Shown: positions 7,627-15,762 of the stretch, piece after piece
How positions within the stretch are numbered: position 1 is the first letter of the stretch
Layout: each line of letters starts with the position of its first letter
NCBI GenBank assembly: GCA_900769955.1
Contig: CAAGIP010000035.1
Location: 1-30,284 of the forward strand
Length of the DNA stretch: 30,284 bases
Source of the DNA: Spirochaetia bacterium
Lineage (GTDB): Bacteria > Spirochaetota > Spirochaetia > Sphaerochaetales > Sphaerochaetaceae
Direction of reading: 5' to 3'
Notes under the pieces: model-generated
Seen by the model: only the letters and a program-made list of their open reading frames with translations
The model's database searches: none
Told to the model about the DNA's origin: nothing
Made by a program: the position numbers and the translations under genes

Positions 7627-9525
7627 ATGAAAGACGGTTTTTTCACTGTTGCGGTTTCAACACCGCGCCTTAAGGTCGCTGACGTGGCCCATAACAGGGA
7701 CAGGGTACTTGCCATGATGGCAGAGGCTGCCGGAAAGGGTGCAAAGCTCCTGGTGTTTCCCGAGCTGACACTCACATGCTATACGGCATCCGATCTCTTT
7801 TTTCACGACGTGCTGCTTGATGCCTCCCTTGATGCCCTCCGCACGGTCAGGGATGAAAGCAGGGGACGTGACATGATAGTGGTCCTGGGGCTTCCCTACA
7901 GGGATGCCGATACCCTTTACAACACTGCCGCAGTGATCCAGGACGGTCATGTCCTGGCGCTTATTCCAAAGACACACCTTCCTTCCTACTCGGAATTCTA
8001 TGAGACAAGGTGGTTCACTCCTGCTGACGGAAAGGTCCGTCACATAACGCTTCTTGATGAGGATGTGCCGTTCGGAAGGAATGTGATAATCAGAAGCAAG
8101 AGTCATCCTCTCTTCCGTCTCGGAGTCGAGATATGCGAGGATCTCTGGGCTCCCGACTCACCGTCTCTGTCCCATGCCCTTAACGGTGCGACCGTCATCG
8201 CGAATCTTTCCGCAAGCGATGAGCTCATCGGAAAGGAAGAGTACAGAAGGGACCTAGTCAGGATCCACAGCGGCAAGATAAGTGCCGGATACATCTATGC
8301 GGACACTTCTTCCGGTGAAAGTTCCACCGACATGGTGTTCACTGCCCATAACCTCATTGCAGAGGACGGTTCCATCCTCGCTGAGTCGTACATGAGGGAA
8401 GATGAAGTTCTCATCACCCAGCTCGATCTTCAGAAGATTAACCATGAGAGAGTGAGGAAGAATACGTTCAGAAGCGTGAGTGATCCTTCCTATGAGTTCG
8501 TGGATGTGGTCTTCAGTGACTCTGAAACTGAACTTACAAGGTATTTCTCACCCCATCCCTTCGTGCCCGACGGGGATGCCGAGATCAAAAAGAGGGCTGA
8601 GAAGATAATTCTTCTTCAGGCACTGGGCCTTAAGAAGAGGCTTGAGCACACTCATGCGAAAAGCGCCGTCATCGGTCTTTCCGGAGGCCTCGATTCCACG
8701 CTGGCACTCCTTGTCACCGTGAAGGCGTTCGACATGCTATCCCGTCCGAGAACGGACATCATCGCAGTGACGATGCCGTGCTTCGGAACAACGAAGCGCA
8801 CAAGATCAAATGCAGAGCTTCTCGCCATCGCCCTCGGCGTCACATTCCGTGAGATCAACATAACGCAGAGTGTCGAGCAGCACTTCAGGGATATCGGACA
8901 GGACAGGGAGTGCTATGACGTCACATTCGAAAACGGACAGGCCAGGGAGCGCACGCAGGTACTGATGGACATCGCCAACAAGACGGGCGGAATGGTCATC
9001 GGAACAGGAGATCTTTCCGAGCTGGCACTCGGATGGGCAACGTACAACGGAGATCACATGAGCATGTATGCGGTGAATGCATCCGTTCCCAAGACTCTGG
9101 TCAGGTATCTCGTGAAGTTCTTTGCAGATGAGGACCTGTCAGGCTCCGGCAGGGTGCTTTACGACATTCTGGCAACTCCCGTTTCCCCCGAGCTGCTTCC
9201 TGCATCGGCAGACGGCACGATAAGCCAGATCACGGAAGATCTTGTGGGACCGTACGAACTCCACGATTTCTTCCTTTACTGCTTCGTGCGGCACTCATTC
9301 TCCGCGAAAAAAATAAAAAGACTGTCACTTAAGGCGTTTGACGGCGTTTATAGTGAAGAAGTGATAGATAAGTGGCTTAAGACATTCATACGACGCTTCT
9401 TCTCTCAGCAGTTCAAGAGATCATGTCTTCCCGACGGACCGAAGGTGGGTACGATAACCCTTTCACCGCGCTCCGACTGGAGGATGCCCAGTGATGCGGT
9501 CTCATCACTCTGGCAGGATATCTGA
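7627..9525 (+). CDS. nadE: glutamine-dependent NAD+ synthetase
   Basis: A 632-residue two-domain enzyme that makes NAD+ from deamido-NAD+, ATP and glutamine. The N-terminal nitrilase-like glutaminase has the Glu46 (FPELTLT), Lys115 (PKTHLPSYSEF) and Cys170 (EICEDLW) triad, spaced as in the long mycobacterial-type enzymes. The synthetase domain has the PP-loop SGGLDST (352-358) and the conserved GTGDLSELALGW segment. The frame is open back to 6688, but that part is antisense to the beta-mannosidase; family alignment (start of the type 'DGFFTVAVSTPRLKVAD') supports the ATG at 7627. That ATG has no Shine-Dalgarno sequence, and an extended -10 sits just upstream. Confidence 0.95.
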   Translation: MKDGFFTVAVSTPRLKVADVAHNRDRVLAMMAEAAGKGAKLLVFPELTLTCYTASDLFFHDVLLDASLDALRTVRDESRGRDMIVVLGLPYRDADTLYNTAAVIQDGHVLALIPKTHLPSYSEFYETRWFTPADGKVRHITLLDEDVPFGRNVIIRSKSHPLFRLGVEICEDLWAPDSPSLSHALNGATVIANLSASDELIGKEEYRRDLVRIHSGKISAGYIYADTSSGESSTDMVFTAHNLIAEDGSILAESYMREDEVLITQLDLQKINHERVRKNTFRSVSDPSYEFVDVVFSDSETELTRYFSPHPFVPDGDAEIKKRAEKIILLQALGLKKRLEHTHAKSAVIGLSGGLDSTLALLVTVKAFDMLSRPRTDIIAVTMPCFGTTKRTRSNAELLAIALGVTFREINITQSVEQHFRDIGQDRECYDVTFENGQARERTQVLMDIANKTGGMVIGTGDLSELALGWATYNGDHMSMYAVNASVPKTLVRYLVKFFADEDLSGSGRVLYDILATPVSPELLPASADGTISQITEDLVGPYELHDFFLYCFVRHSFSAKKIKRLSLKAFDGVYSEEVIDKWLKTFIRRFFSQQFKRSCLPDGPKVGTITLSPRSDWRMPSDAVSSLWQDI

Positions 9526-9531
9526 GTTAAA

Positions 9532-9546
9532 CTGACTCCCGGTCAG
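9532..9546 (+). terminator. weak hairpin after nadE
   Basis: A 5-bp stem (CTGAC/GTCAG, 5-nt loop) follows the nadE stop, then ATAAAATATT. It is short and has no clean T-run, so termination is possible but uncertain. Confidence 0.25.
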
Positions 9547-9573
9547 ATAAAATATTAACGGAGGCTTTAATTT

Positions 9574-10122
9574 ATGAAAAAGACCATCGCAGTTTTAGTA
9601 CTTGCACTCTTCGTAACGGCAGGTGCGTTCGCTTCGATTCTCCAGATCGGACCTGCAGCCACAATTGATTTCAACCCTCAGGAATTTGAGGTCGAGGGAC
9701 TTAAGGACATCGGCAAATACCAGTTCGGTGCCGAGGCAAGAGTGAATCTCTTCTTCCTCCAGGCAGGTGCGAACGCTTCGTTCTCACTTCCCAATCCGGA
9801 TGGTAACTGGAAGATCGAGACGATGCTTTCCGCAAACCTCGTCGCAGGTCCCAAGCTGGTCAACGTCTCTGTAGGTGCCGCAATCCCGTATACATTCCTG
9901 TTCGGACCTGATGCAAAGGGAATGGATCTCGGATCCTTCCTCGAGCAACCGCTATACCTCAAGGCAGGACTCAACTTCAACTTTGCATTCGTGGGCGTAG
10001 GCGCATCCTACTACATCCCGACAGGCCTGCCCGTGAACAAGGTCATCAGCGACATCGGAAGCATCTCACCTGACATTACCAAAGGTAAGCTCTCACTCGC
10101 TGTTTTCTTCAACATCCTCTAG
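9574..10122 (+). CDS. small exported beta-rich protein, putative outer-membrane barrel
   Basis: A 182-residue protein of no family I recognise. A clear signal peptide spans about residues 1-20 (MKKTIAVLVLALF, then AGAFA and cleavage). The mature part is a series of alternating hydrophobic/polar strands (for example RVNLFFLQAGANASF, LYLKAGLNFNFAF and GVGASYYIP) and ends in LSLAVFFNIL, like small outer-membrane barrels of spirochaetes. The ATG follows GGAGG with a 9-nt spacer. It is a single-gene unit: nadE ends 48 nt before it and a strong terminator follows it. Function is unknown; a periplasmic beta-sandwich is an alternative. Confidence 0.75.
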   Translation: MKKTIAVLVLALFVTAGAFASILQIGPAATIDFNPQEFEVEGLKDIGKYQFGAEARVNLFFLQAGANASFSLPNPDGNWKIETMLSANLVAGPKLVNVSVGAAIPYTFLFGPDAKGMDLGSFLEQPLYLKAGLNFNFAFVGVGASYYIPTGLPVNKVISDIGSISPDITKGKLSLAVFFNIL

Positions 10123-10148
10123 TCTTTTCCATAGCAGGATTTTGGGCT

Positions 10149-10182
10149 AAAATGGGTAAGTCTCCGGACTTTCCCATTTTTT
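10149..10182 (+). terminator. strong intrinsic terminator after the barrel-like gene
   Basis: An 8-bp stem (AAAATGGG/CCCATTTT), one T-T mismatch and a further 5-bp stem (AAGTC/GACTT) close on a TCCG loop, and the T-run extends beyond the stem (TTTTTT in all). This is a textbook rho-independent terminator. Confidence 0.9.
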
Positions 10183-10198
10183 GTTTTGGAGGGTTTTT

Positions 10199-10516
10199 AT
10201 GGCAAAACGCGGAATGCTGAGTTCAATACTTTCAGTGATGAGTCTCTCGATCATCGCTTTCTTTTTAATATATTTCTTTGCCCCTGAGGCAGCTGATCAG
10301 TTCTTCGGAACGTCTGTGCGTGACGGTAAGGTGAACGAGAGCGTGACCATGATAATGGATGCGGCTCAGAGTTCGGGCGCATATACGGCCGAGCAGCTTG
10401 AAAGCCTTCAGGAGTATCTTAAGAGCGACAAGGCGAGAAACACCCTCGTGAGGATAGGAAAGGTCACTGCAGACGGTGCTGCCGAATTTCTCAGCGTCGT
10501 GAAGGAATCACTGTGA
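10199..10516 (+). CDS. small single-pass membrane protein, unknown
   Basis: A 105-residue protein that I cannot assign to a family. After a short basic start (MAKRGML) there is one transmembrane segment (about residues 9-29, ending IIAFFLIYFFAP), then a soluble helical region of about 75 residues. The start is the ATG at 10199, 5 nt after GGAGGG; a TTG at 10181 in frame is less likely because it lies inside the terminator tail. Its stop overlaps the GTG start of the next gene (GTGA), so the two are translationally coupled. It begins the transcript that runs to 15728. Confidence 0.75.
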   Translation: MAKRGMLSSILSVMSLSIIAFFLIYFFAPEAADQFFGTSVRDGKVNESVTMIMDAAQSSGAYTAEQLESLQEYLKSDKARNTLVRIGKVTADGAAEFLSVVKESL

Positions 10517-11277
10517 AAGTCACATTCCTCGGTACCGGAACAAGCCATGGCATCCCCGTGATCGGGTGTCACTGTTCCGTATGCTCCTCAGCCGATTCCC
10601 GCGATATGAGATACCGTTCCTCCATCCTTCTTGAAAAGGACGACATGCATCTTCTCATCGACACGGGATATGAACTTCGCCTTCAGCTCCTGAGGGCAAA
10701 GTGCGACATGGTCGATGCGGTGCTTTACACCCATTCCCACTCAGACCACCTTTCAGGACTTGATGACCTGAGGGTCTTCACCTATGACAGGGACCTGAAG
10801 GTTTACGGCAATGAGGATACGATAGAATTTATAAAATCCCACTACTCATATGCTGTCTCAGAGCGCTCATTTCCCGGAGTGCCCCACATTATTCCCGAGG
10901 TCCTCGAGCCTTACCGCCACTACGATATAAAGGGCTTCGATGTGGTTCCGCTTACTGTCGAGCACGGACTCATGACACATATGCCGATCTTCGCATACAG
11001 GATAGACTCGGACTTTGCATATGTGACTGACACGTCATTCATACCGGAAGAAAGTTATGAGGCGCTTAAGGGCGTGAAGGTCCTTGTTATCGGGGCACTG
11101 AGGAAGAAGCCCCACGGTGCCCACTTCACCTTTGACGAGGCCCATGAGGCCGCGCTCCGCATCGGTGCGGAGGTAACATATTTCACCCACATAAACCATG
11201 AGACGTCATATAATGAGATATGCACTCTCTATGACGGGTGTTTAAGCGCATATGACACGCTAACGATAACGATCTAG
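10513..11277 (+). CDS. MBL-fold metallo-hydrolase, PhnP-like
   Basis: A 254-residue metallo-beta-lactamase-fold phosphodiesterase-like enzyme. The N-terminus FLGTGTSHGIPVIGCHCSVC (5-24) with its Cys pair is typical of the PhnP/RNase Z-related branch; the HxHxDH metal motif is THSHSDH (His74-His79) and further metal ligands are likely in VTDTSF (Asp) and THINH near the C-terminus. The exact substrate is unknown: PhnP acts on cyclic ribose phosphate, but no phn genes are nearby, so a general cyclic phosphodiester or nucleotide role is as likely. It starts with GTG overlapping the previous stop and ends 8 nt before polA. Confidence 0.85.
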   Translation: MKVTFLGTGTSHGIPVIGCHCSVCSSADSRDMRYRSSILLEKDDMHLLIDTGYELRLQLLRAKCDMVDAVLYTHSHSDHLSGLDDLRVFTYDRDLKVYGNEDTIEFIKSHYSYAVSERSFPGVPHIIPEVLEPYRHYDIKGFDVVPLTVEHGLMTHMPIFAYRIDSDFAYVTDTSFIPEESYEALKGVKVLVIGALRKKPHGAHFTFDEAHEAALRIGAEVTYFTHINHETSYNEICTLYDGCLSAYDTLTITI

Positions 11278-11285
11278 GAGGAACG

Positions 11286-14147
11286 ATGGATTCACTGTTT
11301 TCAGCTGTCGATCTCGATCAGGAGCTGCTTGCTCTGGAAAATAAGAAAAAGAAGGAGGAAAAGCCTGCCGTGAAAAAGGAAGAGGAAAAGGTCTTCGATA
11401 AGAAACTCTTCATCGTTGACGGTTACTCCCTTATCTACCGCTCCTACTTTGCATTTCTGACAAGACCTCTTACCGACAGGGAAGGAAACAACGTCTCTGC
11501 CTTCTTCGGTTTTTTCAACACTGTTTTCATGCTGCTCAGGGAGTATGAGTTCGACTACTTCGTCGTTGCCCTTGACAGCGCCGGAAAGACGTTCCGCCAT
11601 GAGATGTATCCCGCTTACAAGGGAACCCGCGACAAGGCACCCGATGAGCTTCATACCCAGGTGCCCGTAATCCTTGAAACGCTGAGGAAGATGAACATTC
11701 CGACAATCGCGCGGGAAGGCTTTGAGGCGGATGACCTCATTGCCACACTTGCGGTCAATGCAACGCGCCTTGGAGTCGATACCGTGATGGTCACTGCAGA
11801 CAAGGACCTTTTGCAGCTGGTGGACGCTCATGTTAAGGCGCTGAGACCTCCGAAGAAGAATCAGCCGAAGTATGAACTCTTCGGACCTGATGAAGTAAAG
11901 GAAGCATATGGCATAACCCCCTCCCAGATCAGGGACTATCTCACGCTGCTTGGGGATGCTTCCGACAACGTTCCCGGCGTGAAGGGAATAGGTGAAAAGA
12001 GTGCCGTGACACTGCTTCAGGAGTATGTTTCAGTGGATGGTATCTACCGCCACCTTGACTCGCTTTCCAAGGGACTTCGCGGGAAGCTTGAAGCGGGAAG
12101 GGAGGATGCGGAGCTTTCGAAAAAGCTTGTATCGCTTAAGACCGACGTCTTTGAGCTTGAAACGTTCGATACACCGGAATTTTCCGTTTCCACGATCAAT
12201 TACGGGGCCGGGGTAGAGGATTTTGTCGCACGCAACTGCGCGGGACTGGCCCGCACCGCGCTTTCAATGACCGAAGGCGATAAGAAGCAGGTGATGAAGG
12301 ATGCAGTGAAGAAGAGTGAGGAGACCTCACGCTCCGTAACAGCACCTCAGGAATACCTCGGGGTAGGATCATACACACTGCTTACCGACATAAAAACGGT
12401 ACGGGCATACTTTGAAAGTGCGAAACGCTCAGGAGGCGTAATTGCCTTCGATACCGAAACCACCGATGTGGAAATATCCGGTGCCGAGTTAGTGGGCTTC
12501 AGCTTCTCATATGAGATGAAGAAGGCGTTCTACTGTCCCCTTACCGCAAAGGGTGAAAAATATCTTGAGACCGATGATGTCATAAAGCTCTTTAAGGATT
12601 ACTTCGAAACAGGAGACCTTAAGGTTGTGGGGCAGAACATCAAGTATGACATCGAGCTTCTGAAAAAGTATGGTGTCACGATAAAGAACGTCATCTTCGA
12701 CACCATGATCGCGGCATGGCTCATCGATTCAGGCTCCGGAAGATACTCACTCGATGAGCTTGCCTCAAAGTACCTTGCCTACGACACTATCCACTTTGAT
12801 GACATAGTGCCCAAGGGACAGGACTTTTCCTCTTTGTCACCTGAAGATGCGCTTGCCTACTCAGGCGAGGACTCGGATCTTACTTACCGCCTGTACCTAT
12901 ACTTCTCATCTCTCATGAAGGCTGACGGCCTTGACAGGGTGATGGAAGAGTATGAGCTTCCGCTCATCGATGTGCTTGTCGACATGGAAGGAGCCGGAGT
13001 TCTGCTTGACAGGGCCTTCATGGCGGAGCTTGACGGTAAGCTTTCAGAGCGTATCGATACTCTCACAAAGCGCATCCATGAGGAAGCGGGCCATGAATTC
13101 AACATCAATTCATCGCTCCAGCTTGCGAAGGTGCTCTTCGAGGAGAAGGGGCTTGAGGCCGTAAAGAAGACCCAGAGAGGCTTTTCAACTGACACTGCAA
13201 CGCTTGAGGCCCTTAAGGGACAGGATCCGATAATTGAGGACCTGCTTGAATACAGGGGAGTTTCGAAGCTGCTCTCGACATACGTCGACGCGCTTCCACA
13301 GCTCTGTGACGGAAACGGCAGGATACACACTTCCTACCTGCAGACGGGAACTGCCACGGGACGTCTTTCCAGCCGTAATCCAAATCTCCAGAACATTCCC
13401 ATCCGCACCGATGACGGCAGGATGATAAGAAGTGCGTTCGTAGCCGGATGTGGCATGCACTTCCTCTCTGCCGACTACTCCCAGATCGAGCTGGTGATGC
13501 TTGCCCACATCAGCTCTGACGCAGAGCTTACAAAGGCGTTCCGTGATGGTGCGGACATCCACCGATACACTGCATCGCTCATCTTCGCAAAGAGTCCTGA
13601 GGAAGTTACTCCCTCGGACAGGAGGATCGCGAAGACGATCAACTTCGGCATCATGTACGGCATGTCGCCTTTCCGCCTTTCCAATGAGCTCGGGATTTCC
13701 CGTTCCGATGCGAAATCATTCATTGAGCGTTACTTCGAGCGGTACAGCGGAGTCAGGGCATTTGTCGATGAGACTGTGAAGTCATGTGAGGAAAAGGGCT
13801 ATGTCGTCACGATGGGAGGACACAGGAGGAGTGTTCCCGCGATAAACAGCAGGAACAAAAACGAGAAGAGTGCCGCCGAGCGCGTTGCGGTGAATACCGT
13901 GATCCAGGGAAGTGCCGCCGAGCTCATGAAGAAGGCAATGACCGCAATTCACTCTGATCTCATGGAAATGAAGCTTAAGAGCCGCATCCTGCTGCAGGTG
14001 CACGATGAGCTTATTCTTGAGGTCCCGGATGAGGAACTTGAACGTGTCACCGAAGTTGTACGCTCCCGCATGGAAGGTGCGGCTGTCCTCAATGTACCTC
14101 TCAGGGCAGGAATCGAGACCGGAAAGAGATGGGGGGATATGCACTGA
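11286..14147 (+). CDS. polA: DNA polymerase I
   Basis: A 953-residue polymerase that fills gaps and removes RNA primers. The 5' nuclease domain starts near residue 40 (LFIVDGYSLIYRSYFAF), the 3'-5' exonuclease is intact (DTE at 389-391, GQNIKYD, and YSGEDSD), and the polymerase domain has motif A DYSQIE (730-735), motif B K783-NFG-Y791 and motif C HDE (906-908). Two features are unusual: a 39-residue Lys/Glu-rich N-terminal extension before the nuclease, and Val737 where motif A of E. coli Pol I has Arg. The ATG has a strong AGGAGG site 8 nt away, and no other Met lies before the domain, which supports the extension. The stop overlaps the coaE start (TGATG). Confidence 0.96.
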   Translation: MDSLFSAVDLDQELLALENKKKKEEKPAVKKEEEKVFDKKLFIVDGYSLIYRSYFAFLTRPLTDREGNNVSAFFGFFNTVFMLLREYEFDYFVVALDSAGKTFRHEMYPAYKGTRDKAPDELHTQVPVILETLRKMNIPTIAREGFEADDLIATLAVNATRLGVDTVMVTADKDLLQLVDAHVKALRPPKKNQPKYELFGPDEVKEAYGITPSQIRDYLTLLGDASDNVPGVKGIGEKSAVTLLQEYVSVDGIYRHLDSLSKGLRGKLEAGREDAELSKKLVSLKTDVFELETFDTPEFSVSTINYGAGVEDFVARNCAGLARTALSMTEGDKKQVMKDAVKKSEETSRSVTAPQEYLGVGSYTLLTDIKTVRAYFESAKRSGGVIAFDTETTDVEISGAELVGFSFSYEMKKAFYCPLTAKGEKYLETDDVIKLFKDYFETGDLKVVGQNIKYDIELLKKYGVTIKNVIFDTMIAAWLIDSGSGRYSLDELASKYLAYDTIHFDDIVPKGQDFSSLSPEDALAYSGEDSDLTYRLYLYFSSLMKADGLDRVMEEYELPLIDVLVDMEGAGVLLDRAFMAELDGKLSERIDTLTKRIHEEAGHEFNINSSLQLAKVLFEEKGLEAVKKTQRGFSTDTATLEALKGQDPIIEDLLEYRGVSKLLSTYVDALPQLCDGNGRIHTSYLQTGTATGRLSSRNPNLQNIPIRTDDGRMIRSAFVAGCGMHFLSADYSQIELVMLAHISSDAELTKAFRDGADIHRYTASLIFAKSPEEVTPSDRRIAKTINFGIMYGMSPFRLSNELGISRSDAKSFIERYFERYSGVRAFVDETVKSCEEKGYVVTMGGHRRSVPAINSRNKNEKSAAERVAVNTVIQGSAAELMKKAMTAIHSDLMEMKLKSRILLQVHDELILEVPDEELERVTEVVRSRMEGAAVLNVPLRAGIETGKRWGDMH

Positions 14148-14737
14148 TGGTTACGGGAGTTGTGGGAAAGAGCTGCAGCGGAAAGGACTCTGCGGTAAGG
14201 TATCTGACGGAAAACGGTTTTCATGAGATTAACGTGGACCATCTGGGCCATGAGGCACTTGAGGTGAGAAAGGATGAATTGAGAAGTGCGTTCGGCGATG
14301 GTGTCTTCACTGACGGTAAGGTTAACCGGAAGATTCTGGGCCCGATCGTCTTTTCCGATCCCGAAAAGCTGGAAACTCTCAATTCGATCACACATCCCTG
14401 GATGTGTGAGGAAGTTGAAAGGCTGATAAAGGAGCATGAGAACACATGCATCAATGCAGCCCTGCTTGAGTCGATGGGACTTGTTCCGCTCTGCGATGAG
14501 GTGCTTTACGTCTTTGCTCCCCTGGAGATGAGGACCGAAAGGGCGTTAAAGCGGGACAGTATTACGAAGGAAGCCTTTCTGAAGCGCGATGCAAGTCAGA
14601 AAAACATAGGTCTTACGCTGCTTGAGAGCGGCAGGAGAGTCATCACGATAATTAATGACCAAGATGAAGAATATCTTTATCGACAACTCTCAATGTATTG
14701 TGATAGACTAAAAAGCAGAGGTTATATAAATGGGTAA
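14147..14737 (+). CDS. coaE: dephospho-CoA kinase
   Basis: A 196-residue P-loop kinase for the last step of coenzyme A synthesis, phosphorylating the 3'-hydroxyl of dephospho-CoA. The P-loop is GVVGKSCSGKDS, with Asp after GK instead of the usual Ser/Thr; a similar odd loop (GKYCAGKN type) is what I recall for treponemal CoaE. The conserved segments INVDHLGHEAL, ITHP and the lid (RTERALKRDSITKEAFLKRDASQ) are present, so I call it functional. I chose the ATG at 14147, which overlaps the polA stop, over the in-frame ATG at 14129. The last codons overlap the next start (ATGGGTAA). Confidence 0.88.
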   Translation: MVTGVVGKSCSGKDSAVRYLTENGFHEINVDHLGHEALEVRKDELRSAFGDGVFTDGKVNRKILGPIVFSDPEKLETLNSITHPWMCEEVERLIKEHENTCINAALLESMGLVPLCDEVLYVFAPLEMRTERALKRDSITKEAFLKRDASQKNIGLTLLESGRRVITIINDQDEEYLYRQLSMYCDRLKSRGYING

Positions 14738-15728
14738 GGCGTCTCGTATAGTAATACTGACCATAACGATTGTCCTGACAGTGTTTGTCTTTGCAGGTAT
14801 GTGGGTATTCCGGCCTGAAGCCGAGAGCACTGTGCTCGAAAGCGCGAGACAGAGACAGAATACACCTCTGGTGAATGTGCAGGAGCCTCTTGAGACTGAC
14901 CTTAAGGTGCTCTCTGAAGAGGAAGAGTTCGAACTTAAAGTAAGGGAAATCCTTGCCGAAGATCCTGATTTCCTTGACAGGCTGACTGAAAGCACTAAGG
15001 ACGCGATTCTTTCCGATGAGGAATTCGTTTCCGATATCGGGGATAAGGTTGTCGCCGGAGCTGAAAGTAAGGCTGAGGAAATCGTAAGCGGACACATTTC
15101 GGCTCATGAGGAAAAGATCGCACTTGAAAATGAGGCACTCAGAAGCGAGATCTGGGATGAGACCACGGAGAGACTTGATGCGGCACTCGATATCGACAGC
15201 CTTGTGGAAGTGCTCACTCCTCCTGTGACTGAGGCAGTCTGGGCAGATATTTCAGAACGTGCCGAGGTCGATACCGACGCCGTGACTGCCAGAGTGCTTG
15301 CCGAGACAGAAAAGGAAAGGTCTGCCTCGATTGAGAAGGTCATTGCCGAAGCTTCAAAGGAAACTGAAGCCGCACTCACCGAGTTTGATGAAAGGGGACG
15401 TGAGCTGACAAACGAAGTCAGGCGCATGATGGCTGAGTACAATCCTTCCATCGATGAGGAGCAGGTCCGCTCGATAGTCGCATCGGAAATTTCAGCAATG
15501 GAATCGGGGCTTGAGAAGAAGGTGACGCAGAACGTCCTGGCTGAAGTTGATGACATCATCACGCAGCGCATCAATGATGAGATGCCGAAGTATCAGCAGC
15601 AGGCACCTGCTTATGTCACTGCACCGAAGCTTACCGGAATGAGCGTTCCTGAATCTGAATTCGCGACCACGAGAACACAGGCAAGGGAAGACGCCATTAA
15701 GGCACTTCTTGAGAAACTTCAGAAATAA
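14730..15728 (+). CDS. membrane-anchored acidic coiled-coil protein, unknown
   Basis: A 332-residue protein of no family I recognise. One N-terminal transmembrane helix (about residues 7-26) anchors it, and the rest is strongly acidic and helical, with long Glu/Ala/Arg runs typical of coiled coil (about 60-290), ending in a helix EDAIKALLEKLQK. It could be a periplasmic or cytoplasmic scaffold or an envelope protein. It starts 8 nt inside the coaE gene (ATGGGTAA) and ends right before a strong terminator, closing the polA transcript. No enzymatic motif is visible. Confidence 0.8.
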   Translation: MGKASRIVILTITIVLTVFVFAGMWVFRPEAESTVLESARQRQNTPLVNVQEPLETDLKVLSEEEEFELKVREILAEDPDFLDRLTESTKDAILSDEEFVSDIGDKVVAGAESKAEEIVSGHISAHEEKIALENEALRSEIWDETTERLDAALDIDSLVEVLTPPVTEAVWADISERAEVDTDAVTARVLAETEKERSASIEKVIAEASKETEAALTEFDERGRELTNEVRRMMAEYNPSIDEEQVRSIVASEISAMESGLEKKVTQNVLAEVDDIITQRINDEMPKYQQQAPAYVTAPKLTGMSVPESEFATTRTQAREDAIKALLEKLQK

Positions 15729-15733
15729 AGACG

Positions 15734-15760
15734 AAAGGGATCCGGAATGGATCCCTTTTT
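15734..15760 (+). terminator. intrinsic terminator after the polA operon
   Basis: A perfect 10-bp stem (AAAGGGATCC/GGATCCCTTT, 5-nt loop) running into a T-tract, 5 nt after the stop. It may also serve as a weaker terminator for the convergent gene that ends at 15763. Confidence 0.9.
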
Positions 15761-15762
15761 CA

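Noticed and set aside
9527..9553. Promoter for the barrel-like gene (TTAAAC, TAAAAT)
   Set aside because: Spacer is only 15 nt and both boxes are poor; a promoter must exist in the region but I cannot place it.
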